Position numbers and translations under genes: made by a program. Shown here one piece after another: positions 17,192 to 26,841 of a DNA stretch of 64,000 bases. The notes below the pieces were generated by a model, which worked only from the letters and a program-made list of their open reading frames with translations, did no database searches and was not told the DNA's origin. The DNA is from CBDBEU01 sp965204565 (GTDB lineage: Bacteria; Pseudomonadota; Alphaproteobacteria; Rhizobiales; TMED25). The DNA is taken from assembly GCA_965204565.1 (NCBI GenBank), contig CBDBEU010000005.1, positions 1,612,001 to 1,676,000 of the forward strand, written 5' to 3'. The stretch's first letter is position 1. Every line of letters starts with the position of its first letter.

Positions 17192-17561
17192 TTTCCCTCC
17201 CATTGAATTGCGAGCAGCTGGCGCGATGGTTGCTCTGCGCACGATCTTGAGCAGGGTAGCGCTCTTGCAATTTTCGATCGAGCCCCGCGCGTCCGTGCCG
17301 GACAGGATGCTCATTGGGACAGGGATCGGGAAGCAGGCGGCCTTGTCGAGCGACAAAATCAGGCACGCGCATCCGAATGCCTGCATGCCGGAAAAGAACT
17401 CGGCCATCGGCTGTTGAAGCGATGCGGCTTCCCACATTACAACCTTGCGCTCAGATGGCTGGCACGATGCGGCGTTTGGCACGAACGTTTGATTTTCTTG
17501 CTGACCGCGGACCTTCGACAAACCTCAGGTCAATAGCTGCCACACCGCGATCTGTGGGCTG
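17192..17561. promoter_or_regulatory. Divergent spacer between GST and MFS genes
   Basis: 370 bases between two divergent starts. The open frame that extends the GST upstream has no recognisable similarity. No clear operator is visible; promoters for both genes must lie here. Confidence 0.3.
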
Positions 17562-18767
17562 ATGCTCACAGGTTTGAATCCGGGTGTTGTTATGGCGCGC
17601 AATGTCCTGCGCAAATGGACGATTTTATTTGTCAGTGCCGTCGCATGGTTGGCTCCGTCGGCGATCGCGCCAGGCTTGCCTGCCCTCTATGCCGATTACG
17701 CCCATCTACCCGATGCACAGATACTGTCGCGCATGGTGCTGACCATGCCGATGCTATTTATCGCGCTGTCAGGTCCGCTGGTTGGATATGCGGTCGACCG
17801 CTTCGGCCGCTGCCGGGTGTTAATTGCCAGCATGCTTTGCTACGGCATTGCTGGCATATCCCCCCTGATCCTCGAATCGCTGGGCGCGATCCTAGTCAGC
17901 CGCGCGTTTCTTGGTGTGTTTCTGGCGGGCATTCTCACCAGCGTGACAGCCCTGATCGGCGATTACTACAGTGGTAGCGAACGTCGCCGCATAGCCGGTC
18001 TGCAGGGCACATTCATGTCGTTCGGTACGGTGGTATTCGTTGTACTTGGCGGGTTGCTGGCGGAAATTCACTGGCGCATGGGCTTTTTGCTTTTCGCCTA
18101 TGCCTTCCTACTCCTGCCCGCAATTCTGCTCAGCCTGAACGAGCCGCGCAGCAACCCCATCGTGAGTGCGCGCCGGACTGCCGCAAAGCCGCTTTCGCAT
18201 TACAACCGCAACATTATCCTGTTGCTCTATCTGCTGGCATTTTTCTGCATGATCGCGTTGTTTATGATCCCCTCGCAAACGCAGTTCTTCCTGCGCGAGA
18301 TCGACATTTCCGATCCAACACGCGCCGGCATTGCCGTGGGCGTTTTCAATTTCAGTTCCGGCCTGGCGTCACTAACCTTCCCGCGGCTGCATCGTCGGTT
18401 CGGTACTATCGCCTTGTTCGCCCTGATGTTTTTTGCTGTGGCGGTGGGATACGTTCTGATCGGCGGCTCGCGCGACTATTCCGATCTCTTGGTCGCCATG
18501 GCGGTTGGCGGGCTATCGATGGGTGTGTTTCTGCCAAACGTCAATTTGGCAATCATTTCGCGTGCGCCCGAAACTGCGCGCGGGAGGGCGCTCGGGGGGC
18601 TTACGACCGCATTCTTTCTGGGCCAGTTCCTATCGCCCTTCTACAGCGTGCCGATAGGCGTACAGTTCGGCCTTGGATTTGCGTTCATCGTCACCGGCTA
18701 CTGGCTGTTTGCAATCGCGGCATTGTTCGCAGTACTGGCGATTGGGGTGCGCATGGGCAGGTCTTGA
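17562..18767 (+). CDS. Major facilitator superfamily transporter
   Basis: A 401-residue integral membrane protein with about 12 hydrophobic segments. The loop 2-3 signature is recognisable as GYAVDRFGRCRVLI near residue 75 and the second-half equivalent as PRLHRRFGTIALF near 270. The proportions (short N-terminus, cytosolic loop around 195-220) fit drug or small-solute exporters of the MFS. The ATG at 17592 (MARNVLRKW) is an equally good start. Substrate cannot be inferred. Confidence 0.85.
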   Translation: MLTGLNPGVVMARNVLRKWTILFVSAVAWLAPSAIAPGLPALYADYAHLPDAQILSRMVLTMPMLFIALSGPLVGYAVDRFGRCRVLIASMLCYGIAGISPLILESLGAILVSRAFLGVFLAGILTSVTALIGDYYSGSERRRIAGLQGTFMSFGTVVFVVLGGLLAEIHWRMGFLLFAYAFLLLPAILLSLNEPRSNPIVSARRTAAKPLSHYNRNIILLLYLLAFFCMIALFMIPSQTQFFLREIDISDPTRAGIAVGVFNFSSGLASLTFPRLHRRFGTIALFALMFFAVAVGYVLIGGSRDYSDLLVAMAVGGLSMGVFLPNVNLAIISRAPETARGRALGGLTTAFFLGQFLSPFYSVPIGVQFGLGFAFIVTGYWLFAIAALFAVLAIGVRMGRS

Positions 18768-18903
18768 TGCCAATCCATATCGCGCGCGTTTGATCATTGT
18801 GTTGGGAAGCGGAGCATAGCGGCTCGCTGAAAGCTGACTGGTCAGCGATCAAGGGACCTGCCACAGAACGTTTGTCCTGAGCCCAATGCATGACCGCCTT
18901 GGG

Positions 18904-19143
18904 TCAAAGTCGATTGAGCCGTCCACTTGATCGCTCTTGGCTGACCGCCGCGACAATGGCCGATGCAGTGATCGGGCCAATGCCCGGGATCGTCTGAAGC
19001 ACACTGATGTATTTGTCCAAACGCGTAGCCACCACGATCTGCCGTGCGAACCGTCGGGCCTTATCGTTCAACAGCACAAGCTGAGGGCAAAGGCTAGCGA
19101 TCACAGCTTGTGCGATCTCGGGCCAGGGCAGTTGCCCGCTCAA
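18904..19143 (-). pseudogene. IS110-family transposase fragment
   Basis: The product has LQTIPGIGPITASAIVAAV, the helix-hairpin-helix core of the C-terminal Transposase_20 domain of IS110/IS1111 elements, preceded by a long helix. The N-terminal RuvC-like DEDD domain and the rest of the C-terminus are missing. Sequence on either side (18770-18903, 19144-19390) shows nothing recognisable and is probably further IS110 debris. Confidence 0.7.
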
Positions 19144-19394
19144 TGTTCCTGGCTGTCACATACTCGAGCTCGGCCAGAAGCCCCCGCAATATGTTCACGG
19201 TTTGCGTGCGCTGGCGAACAATCAGAATCCAGACAACGCGCCCCCCAGGAATCCAAATTCACGCTCGGTTGATCTGCGGAAAAGAATACTCCAGGAACCG
19301 GAACAAATTTATTGCTGCCGACTTTATCAATAGACCCACATTTCCTAGGTTAACGTGACGTTTGCGCCTCCGACAGCCGGTAACATGTTATATT

Positions 19395-20440
19395 TCAGCA
19401 TGTTGTGTGGGCTGTAGGGGTGGATCACCCGCAGGGTGCAGGCGAAACGGGTGATATCAGGCTCGGTTTCGACAGTCGGGTGCGGCTGGAATTCCATGGC
19501 TCGAAGATCGGTTCCGATGGTGGCCCGTTGCCGTTCCGGGAGTTGGACGAGACCCCGGGATTGCACGATATTGCCGGCGGTCCTCTCGGAGATACGCGAG
19601 CCGTCCACAACCGTCTGCATTCCGTGGCCGGTCTTCGGGCGATCGGCCGGATATGATGATGTGAATGACGCGGACCGTCCGGCGGTCGATCCGGTAATGC
19701 TGCAGGTGGTCGGAGGGCGTGGTGTTGATGCCGAGGCTGCGTCTGCCGGCCGGATGGGGCGGTTCGAGACCGGGGTGTCGGCGGCCACCGATAATCGCGG
19801 TGCGCCGGCGGACGTATCCGGTCAATGGATCGATCGGGCTCACGCCGCGACGGCGCCCGAATGGATCACACCGGACATGGACGGTTCGGTCGGCCCGCGC
19901 CATGGCGCGCAGGAAGGCACCGCCTGGAACGGGCATCGGCTGCATGTGCCATCACCCCTTGTTCGTCCTTAACCGGTTTGGCCACCTCGAACGTCGTTCA
20001 TTGCGCCCCGGCAATGTTCACAGCGCCGATGGCCGGGAAAATGTGCTCAAGCCGGTGTTGGCGCGATATGCGGATCGTGAACTGATGCGGCTCTTCCGGG
20101 CCGATACCGCTTTTGCCGTCCCGGAGCTCTACAAGACGCCGGAGGCGGAAGGCTGTTCCTGCGCCGTCCGGCCCGGGAAGACCGCTGTTCCGGAAAGCAG
20201 GATTGCACCTGTGCTCAAGCGCCCCGCGGGTCGCCCGCCGACCCATGTGCGGCGCATTTGCGGCGACTTCGCGTATCAGGCCGCGTCACGGGACAAACCA
20301 TGGCGGGTCGTCCGCCACGCCCGAGCCATCACGTTCCAACCGGCCGAGGCGGCTGTCGCGCGCTCTGTTCACCCGCATCCCTGCGGCCATCCAACGGCTC
20401 CGTGCGCCACCGGTACCGGCCAGCGCTACCGGCATGACGG
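19395..20440 (+). pseudogene. IS1380-family transposase, decayed copy C
   Basis: Readable across three frames: FDSRVRLEFHGSKIGSDGG, then GYDDVNDADRPAVDPVMLQVVGG, TPDMDGSVGPRHG, HHPLFVLNRFGHLERRSLRPGNVHSADG and KRPAGRPPTHVRR. Around 20310 the N-terminal two thirds are joined directly to the family's C-terminal end (RHARAITFQPAEAAVA), deleting the segment with the catalytic Glu. It is more diverged from copies A and B than they are from each other, so a different IS1380 member or an older insertion. Confidence 0.75.
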
Positions 20441-20811
20441 TGTCGGCGATTAAACCCGGGCGCAAGCGGCTCGACGGGTGCCGTTCAGACCGACTTCCGG
20501 TTCAAGCCCGTTGCAGCGGCCATAAATCGCGCCCGGTTCACGAACCGGATGCCCGAACCACGACACGGCACTCCCAAGAGGATTGATCCGTACGCAAAAC
20601 AGCGGCGGCATGATCGAAATGGCGTTCTAATCGGGGAATGTCGGTTGATATTGCAGACCCTCGAAAAGTGAGCGTTTGCCGACCACCAGCACTTGCCCCC
20701 ACAACATTCAAGCAAGTATCGAAGCGTGATTGACGCATCGACTGGTGTCTGAAACCGTCAAACTCCAATTAATTCTCTGATTCGACGGGCGGGGCAACAC
20801 GTTTTCCAGAT
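20441..20811. other. No gene recognised
   Basis: Likely downstream IS1380 material and the lost upstream part of the SPOR-domain gene. No tRNA, no clear terminator and no conserved coding segment were seen. Confidence 0.4.
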
Positions 20812-21676
20812 TTGAAGGAATTTCGCGCCCGAGCGGCGCGGCCAGGCGGACCGACTGGTCCCGTCGAGGATAGGTCTGACTCTGCCCTTAATCCTGCCAG
20901 CGCATATTCCCTGCCCTTGATGTGGGTTGGCCTGGCATTAGTCGCTGTGCTCTCGCTGATCTGGCTTGGACTGGGCATCCTGCCGAAGAACGAGAAAATC
21001 ACCGTGGTGGCCGATCGCGGCGCGCTCGACCAAGTAGTTGCTGAAGTCCGTTCCACCAATGAGCGCCTGTCCCGGCTTGAATCGGAAATCGCAGCCCTTC
21101 GCCGCACCGACGACACTGATCGTAACGCCAAAACCGATCTGCTGCGAAGGATCGAACTGCTAGAAGAAACCTTTGGTTCTGCCATCGGTTCCATCGGCCC
21201 TGACCCGGCAACCACCGGTTCGATTTTTTCATCTCCATCCCTCAATGCACCTTCTGGCTCGCCACCCTTGGCAGCCATTCGGCGAAATCAGCAAATACGC
21301 GCGCCAATAACGCCGCAAACGCGGCAGCACGCCGTATCGATCCTGCCGGAGGTAGCGCGTCTTCTAGGCCGCGCTGATCCGCTTACACCGTTCGGACAAT
21401 CTCCAGCTTCACCGTCCACAAACGATTCAGTGCTTCCCGTCTACAGCTTTGCCGTTGATCTTGGCGGGTTCGGCGATTTGGCCGAACTGAAACGCTATTG
21501 GTCCAGCATCGTCACCGAAAACCCGCTGATATTGGGCGGTTTGTCCCCGCGTCAGATCATATCGACTGATCGCGGGGCCGGTGGAAAATGTCGGCACATC
21601 GCGGCGGCTGTGCGAGGCATTGCAGCTACGCGGCGCCAACTGCACCCAGACCATTCATTCTGGAGAACCTATATAG
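20812..21676 (+). pseudogene. SPOR-like membrane-anchored coiled-coil protein, frameshifted
   Basis: A single hydrophobic helix (about residues 35-60) is followed by a coiled-coil stretch (VAEVRSTNERLSRLESEIAALR), a Pro/Ser-rich linker and a C-terminal SPOR-like domain starting YSFAVDLGGFGDLAELKRYW. The frame breaks at the CCCC run 21545-21548: in the next frame the text continues SYRLIAGPVENVGTSRRLCE and ALQLRGANC before a TAG ending at 21676, which is the normal end of such a domain. One extra C explains the break. Proteins of this layout are found in alphaproteobacterial envelopes, with peptidoglycan binding assumed for SPOR. The TTG start is weak, and the true N-terminus may have been cut by the IS debris upstream. 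Confidence 0.6.
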
Positions 21677-21690
21677 ACCTCCTGCCCGCC

Positions 21691-21900
21691 TTAGCCGCCA
21701 AGGAACAGTCGCCCGACCTCGGGATCTGCGAGAAAGGCATCGCCGGTGCCTGCCTTGGCAAGTTCGAGACCCTTTTTGGCATTCTGCTCGACCATAATGA
21801 CGGTCTTACCCTCGGCCTCCTTCAGGTCAGCAAGGATTTCGAACACCATGTCGATAAAACGCGGTTCGAGGCCGATCGAGGGCCCGTCGACCAACAGCAC
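21691..21900 (-). pseudogene. livF: LivF-type ABC transporter ATPase, C-terminal fragment
   Basis: About 69 codons that match the end of a branched-chain amino-acid ABC ATPase: the Walker B region reads LLVDGPSIGLEPRFIDMVF with Gly where the catalytic Glu belongs, then KTVIMVEQNAKKGLELA and, after an internal deletion, FLADPEVGRLFLGG. Walker A and the signature motif are missing. Sandwiched between the SPOR gene end and a phage fragment. Confidence 0.75.
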
Positions 21901-21902
21901 AT

Positions 21903-22372
21903 TTGGATGCGCTTGCCGATACCTTCGGCAAGAATGTGGATGATTTTGCCCATGTGGTGGCCCGTGAGATGCGGGTTTTCGTGCAAGCCGAACTCAACAA
22001 GCTGGCCGCGCGACACTCGGGCACCACGACGACCGACACCACGCTTGCCAAGCGCACCGGGGCTCTGTCTCGGGCTCTCAAGACCGGCGGCACGGTCCAC
22101 GACGCCGCCAAGATTGCCGACGTGGCGGGGGAATCAGTTTTCCCGGCAAGAACCGCATTCACGAATACGGGGGCACGATTCGCCCGAAGTCCGGGGAATA
22201 CCTGTTTATCCCGCTCCCCGACGCCCTCAACGCTGACGGGACACCCAAGCGGCGCAAACCCCGGCAATGCATAACACTTTCATTGCCGAGAGCCGCAAGG
22301 GCAACCTGATCCTTTTTCAGCGTGTCGGGCGAAAACTCACGCCACTCTATGCGCTGAAACGACAAGTGCGGG
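21903..22372 (+). pseudogene. Phage virion morphogenesis-like fragment, frameshifted
   Basis: The text KRTGALSRALKTGGTVHDAAKI reads in one frame, KNRIHEYGGTIRPKSGEYLF and IPLPDALNADGTPKRRKPRQ in a second, and HNTFIAESRKGNLILFQRVG plus KLTPLYALKRQV in a third. Joined, this resembles head-tail connector or tail-completion proteins of tailed phages, which carry an EYGGTI...G.YLFIPL pattern, but the exact family is uncertain. At least two frameshifts make it non-functional. IS1380 copy D begins directly after it. Confidence 0.55.
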
Positions 22373-23367
22373 CGCGCCTTAGCCGGGCAGGCCGCGTGCC
22401 CGGCCGGATGGGGCGATTGGAGACAGAGTTCCTTGCCGGTGACGATAACCTCCCCGCACCGGCCGATCTGTCGGGGCAATGGATTGACCGGGGGCACGCG
22501 CGGCATCCGCCCAGGGCCATCGTGCTCGACACGGATTCCATGGCGATCCGGCAGTTCGGCGATCCGTCTCAAAGCCGACGCGATCCTTCGGCAAAGCATT
22601 GCCTGCCTTCCGACCCGACCCGTCGGCCGCCCACCCGATCATATGATCCGCACCCATGCCGGCTTCAGCCATCAGGCAGGATCATGGGACAAGAAGCGCC
22701 GGGTCGTCGCCAGGGTCGAACGGCATCCGGGCGAACGTGTCCCGCGCGTTGGCTTCATCGTCACCAGGCTGAGCCGCCCTGCCGGGCGCGTGGTCGCCTT
22801 CTGCAACCGGCGCGGCGCGGCCGGGCAGCACATCGAGGAAGGCAGGAACGCGATTGTGCGCACCCGGCTGTCATGCCGGAGGTTCCGGAACAATGCCGTG
22901 CGGCTCCGGCTTCATGCGCTCGCCTGCAATCCCGGTAACTTCATGCGAACGCCGGCTCTGCCGGAGGCGGTCAGGCGATGGTCGCCGACCGGCGTGAAGG
23001 AGAAGCCGATCAGGATCGGCGCCGGGATCGTCACACACGGCCGGTACGTCACGTTCCGGTTGGCCGGCCGGTTGCCGAGGGCGCGGGTGCCAGGGGGCCT
23101 GTTCGCCGAGATCCTGCGGCTGATCGCCGGACTTCGGCCGCAGCCGGCGCCGGCGTGACGCGTCTGGTTGTCATGCAGTCCGGCAAAAACCACGGGCGAG
23201 GTGTGTCCTGATGACGACGAAATCGGCAATCCCGGCGCGATATACGCCGGCGTCACCGTTCTCGATGTCCCTCGATCCCCACGACGATGGTCCGGGGTTG
23301 CAGATGTCCGCCCGTGGAGGCAATATCGGCTCGACGATGGTCGTCATCCCGTGAATGTCGGTGATTA
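22373..23367 (+). pseudogene. IS1380-family transposase, decayed copy D, with 3' end
   Basis: Starts in MGRLETEFLAGDDNLPAPADL, keeps LDTDSMAI near the catalytic Asp, then after a deletion RTHAGFSHQAGSWDKK, RVGFIVTRLSRPAGRVVAFC, RRGAAGQHIEEGRNAIVRTR and the full C-terminus to LRLIAGLRPQPAPA at 23158. Bases 23156-23367 form the inverted partner of 2131-2345. This copy belongs to a different IS1380 subgroup from A-C, since its C-terminus and downstream end differ. Confidence 0.75.
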
Positions 23368-23942
23368 CTATTCTTGCTTGGACTGGCGGCAGCGCAGTCA
23401 CCCAACTTTCAGCCGGTTGAGCTCACTCAACAAGGTGCCGCTGGCATCATACAGGAGGTGTCTGCCATCTCCAGGTTGATCAATCCTATGAAGGCTCGAA
23501 GGGGCGTGGTTCGGGCGATGATCCGTTCGACGGATTTGCAACTCTTGCGACCTATGCCGCGGCCAGGGCCGAGTTCAACGCGTCCGTCGCACAACTATGG
23601 GTTTTACTCCTATCAGGACTGGGTGGCGATCATTCAGACGGTGATGCACACCTATGCCTACTCCCAGTCGGCCGGCGCGATACAGCACCGGCGCTTGACA
23701 TGCCAATTCAGCAGATGATCAACAATCCGAATATCCCGCAAGCACAGAAGGACGCGCTGATGGCGTAATTCAGCGGCGGCGGGCCAATGGCGATGACGCA
23801 GGCAAACGCACCCTCGCCGGGCAATCTGGCGATCGTGGGCGCGCTAGGCCACCAGATCCAGCAAATGATCAACTTCATGCAGTCGCACCCCTGACGCAGC
23901 GCATACTCCCAATTGGGCACATCAAGTTAACAACGGAACGCC
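23368..23942. other. No intact gene; possible phage-protein remnants
   Basis: Two short open stretches are suggestive: 23500-23768 (ending MINNPNIPQAQKDALMA) and, after an in-frame TAA, FSGGGPMAMTQANAPSPGN to a stop near 23894 (ending MINFMQSHP). Reading through the TAA gives a plausible small Gln- and Met-rich protein of the kind common near phage structural genes, but no family is recognised. Confidence 0.35.
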
Positions 23943-24752
23943 ATGTCACAGACACCTGAAGAATCACCGATCATCGCCCAGCGCGATGATGCCGGTATCG
24001 TCACCCTGACGCTCAATCGCGGCTCTGCGCGCAATGTGCTGTCGCGTCAGATGCTAGCAGACTTTGCATCGGCGCTCGATGATATTGCCGGCGATGCAGA
24101 GGCGCGCGTGGTGCTGTTGCGCGCACAAGGCCCGGGCTTCTGCGCCGGCCATGATCTGCGTGAAATCAAGGCCCATCAGGACGATGGCGATAGCGGGGCG
24201 GCATTCAACGCCGAATTGTTTGCAAGTTGCGCTTCGGTCATGGGTCAGATCAGGGCGCTCGCCCAGCCGGTGATCGCGGTGGTGCACGCCACTGCCGTTG
24301 CCGCCGGCTGCGAGCTGGTTGCGACCTGCGACATGTCGATTGCCAGTGATCAGGCACGCTTTGGCGTCAACGGCATCAATATCGGGCTATTCTGCTCAAC
24401 CCCGGCAGTAGCGCTGGCGCGCAATGTGACGCGCAAGCGCGCCTTTGAGCTGCTCTCAACCGGGCGGCTGATCGATGCGGCCGAAGCGCTGGAGATCGGG
24501 CTGATCAATCGGGTGACTACAGCCGATGCGCTCGATGAGGAGGCGCGCGCGCTGGCTACCAGCATCGCTGAAAAGCCGGCCGCGGCAGTGGCCATCGGCA
24601 AGCACACATTCTACCGCCAGGTGGCGCTGCCGGTGGATCAGGCTTATCCGGTGGCTGGTTCGGCGATGGTTGAAAACCTCGAACTCGATGTGGCGCGCGA
24701 GGGGATTGCCGCCTTTACCGAAAAGCGCACACCTGATTGGAAGCGCCATTGA
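23943..24752 (+). CDS. Enoyl-CoA hydratase/isomerase family protein
   Basis: A 269-residue crotonase-fold protein. The first oxyanion segment is GFCAGHDLREIK and the second is ATAVAAGCELVATCDMSIA, which lines up with the AGGGxxL region but has Ala-Gly-Cys rather than the hydratase Glu at one catalytic position; the second Glu is replaced by NIGLFCSTPAV. This pattern fits the ECHDC3-like branch, whose reaction is unsettled, rather than a classical hydratase. First gene of a compact block; its TGA overlaps the TTG start of the CoA-binding protein. Confidence 0.85.
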   Translation: MSQTPEESPIIAQRDDAGIVTLTLNRGSARNVLSRQMLADFASALDDIAGDAEARVVLLRAQGPGFCAGHDLREIKAHQDDGDSGAAFNAELFASCASVMGQIRALAQPVIAVVHATAVAAGCELVATCDMSIASDQARFGVNGINIGLFCSTPAVALARNVTRKRAFELLSTGRLIDAAEALEIGLINRVTTADALDEEARALATSIAEKPAAAVAIGKHTFYRQVALPVDQAYPVAGSAMVENLELDVAREGIAAFTEKRTPDWKRH

Positions 24753-25276
24753 CCGTCTCCCCGCCAAGGCTTGAATATTCCGACCGGGAGATCCGCCGGA
24801 TCCTCGACGAGGTCAATGTCATCGCCATGGTCGGCGCCAGCTCCAACGATGTGAAGGCCTCCTATTTTGTGCTCAAATATCTGCTGAACAAGGGTTACAG
24901 GGTGATCCCGGTCAATCCGCGATTGGCGGGCGAGGAAATAGTTGGCCAAAAGGTCTATGCGCGCCTTGCCGAGATTCCCGAAGCGATCGACATGGTCGAT
25001 ATTTTCCGCAATTCCGAAGCTGCCGGAGACATTACCGACGAGGCCATCGCCATTGGCGCCAAGGTGGTGTGGATGCAGCTTGGCGTGCGCAACAACGAAG
25101 CCGCCGCGCGGGCCCGCACCGCTGGCCTCAAGGTGGTGATGGATTGCTGTGTAAAAATGGAATATGGTCGCTTTTCCGGTGAGATCGGCTGGCTCGGTTA
25201 CAATACGAACCGCGTCACCTCGCGCGCCGAAGTGCTGGGGCACAAGACCGGCCGGGAGGCAGCGAGCGGTGAATGA
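24749..25276 (+). CDS. CoA-binding domain protein (YccU-like)
   Basis: About 175 residues consisting almost entirely of a Rossmann-type CoA-binding domain: VNVIAMVGASSNDVKASYFV near the N-terminus, LLNKGYRVIPVNPRLAGEEI, IDMVDIFRNSEAA, VVWMQLGVRNNEAA and VVMDCCVKMEYGRF. Stand-alone domains of this type bind CoA; a catalytic role is not established. The TTG at 24749 overlaps the upstream stop (TTGA) and is preferred to the TTG at 24737. Coupled to the enoyl-CoA hydratase-like gene, which suggests a shared acyl-CoA substrate or regulation by CoA. Confidence 0.85.
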   Translation: MTVSPPRLEYSDREIRRILDEVNVIAMVGASSNDVKASYFVLKYLLNKGYRVIPVNPRLAGEEIVGQKVYARLAEIPEAIDMVDIFRNSEAAGDITDEAIAIGAKVVWMQLGVRNNEAAARARTAGLKVVMDCCVKMEYGRFSGEIGWLGYNTNRVTSRAEVLGHKTGREAASGE

Positions 25277-25311
25277 CAACGCCGGCGCCATGATTTCCGC
25301 GCACGATTTGC

Positions 25312-26748
25312 ATGGCGAATTCGTCGAGCGAACCGGAACATGCGGTTGACCGGCTGTGCATGCTCTATGACTAGGCAACGGAACATCTGCGCGATGCGTT
25401 CGGCGATTTGCTCGCCGGGCACGGACCGGGCACCCGAGTGCGTGCCACCTATCACGAGATCTGCTTTGAGACCAGCAGCTTTGCCCAGATCGACTCGCGC
25501 CTTTCCTTTGGCCATGTCGCGGCACCCGGCACATATGCAACGACCATCACCAGGCCCAATCTGTTCCGCAACTATCTGATCCAGCAAATCGATCTGCTGA
25601 TCCGCAATCACGACCGGCCGGTGATGATCGGCCCTTCGGCAACCGAAATCCCGCTGCATTTCGCCTTTGTCGAGGGCATGCATGTCGAGGCCCAGATCGC
25701 CGATGCGATCACCACGCCGCTGAGCGACATCTTCGATGTTCCAGACCTTCAGGTGATGGACGATACGATCGTCAATGGCACCCATGCGCCGGCGGCGGAC
25801 GAGGCATTGCCGCTTGCCGCGTTCAATGCACCGCGGATCGATTATTCGCTGCATCGCCTTTCGCACTACACCGCGACCGCGCCTGAGCATTTCCAGAATT
25901 TCGTGCTGTTCACCAACTACCAGTTCTATGTCGATGCGTTCTCGGCGCTGGCGCGCAAGATGATGAGCGACGGCAACAGCCCCTATTCGGCCTTTGTCGA
26001 GCCGGGAAACGTGGTCACTGAGAGCGGCCAGGATGAGCCGTCTGGCGAGAGGCCCGCCGGGCACCTGCCGCAAATGCCGGCTTATCATCTAAAGCGCCCG
26101 GATTCGTCCGGTCTGACGCTTGTCAGCATCGGTGTCGGGCACAGCAACGCCAAGACCATTACCGACCATGTCGCGGTCTTGCGCTCCCATGCCTGGGTGA
26201 TGCTGGGCCATTGCGCGGGGCTCAGGAATACCCAGCAGCTTGGCAATTATGTGCTGGCCCACGGCTATGCGCGCGAGGACCATTTGCTCGATGCCGACCT
26301 GCCGGGGCGGGTGCCGATTCCGCCCCTGGCCGAGGTGCAGGTGGCGCTTGAGGAGGCTGTCGCCGAAATCACCGGCCTCACCGGCTTTGAGCTCAAGCGG
26401 GTGATGCGCACCGGTACGGTGGCGACCATCGACAACCGCAATTGGGAACTGCGCGACCATCGCGAGCCGATCCAGCGGTTTTCACAGTCGCGCGCCATTG
26501 CGCTCGATATGGAAAGCGCCACCATCGCGGCCAATGGCTTTCGTTTCAGGGTGCCTTACGGAACGCTGTTATGCGTGTCGGACAAACCGCTGCATGGCGA
26601 GCTCAAGCTGCCCGGCATGGCAAGCGTATTCTATCGCCGCCAGGTGGCGCAGCATCTCGATATCGGCATCAGGGCGATGGAGCGGAGCGCCCCCGAGCGG
26701 CTGCACTCACGCAAGCTCAGAAGTCTCGACGAGCTGGCGTTTCAATAG
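25312..26748 (+). pseudogene. amn: AMP nucleosidase with premature stop near the N-terminus
   Basis: Hydrolyses AMP to adenine and ribose 5-phosphate. From the ATG at 25312 the frame reads MANSSSEPEHAVDRLCMLYD, meets TAG at 25372-25374 and continues without break for 458 residues: an N-terminal domain (RATYHEICFETSSFAQIDSR, HVAAPGTYATTITRPNLFRN) and a C-terminal nucleoside-phosphorylase-like domain (SIGVGHSNAKTITDHVAVLR, MLGHCAGLRN, ALDMESATIAANGF). TAG replaces what is normally GAG or another Glu-type codon in this helix. Another in-frame stop (TGA, 25291) follows an ATG at 25273 that overlaps the previous gene, so the original start may be there. Re-initiation at the GTG at 25408 would give a 446-residue protein missing the first helix. 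Either truncated expression, a real nonsense mutation or a base-call error. Confidence 0.8.
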
Positions 26749-26841
26749 GATGGCACGGCACAATTTCCGCCGCCGCGCCAATTGACACCAGCGCTTGGCT
26801 TCCATTTCATGCAATCTGCAAAAATCTGAGAGGAAGACCAG

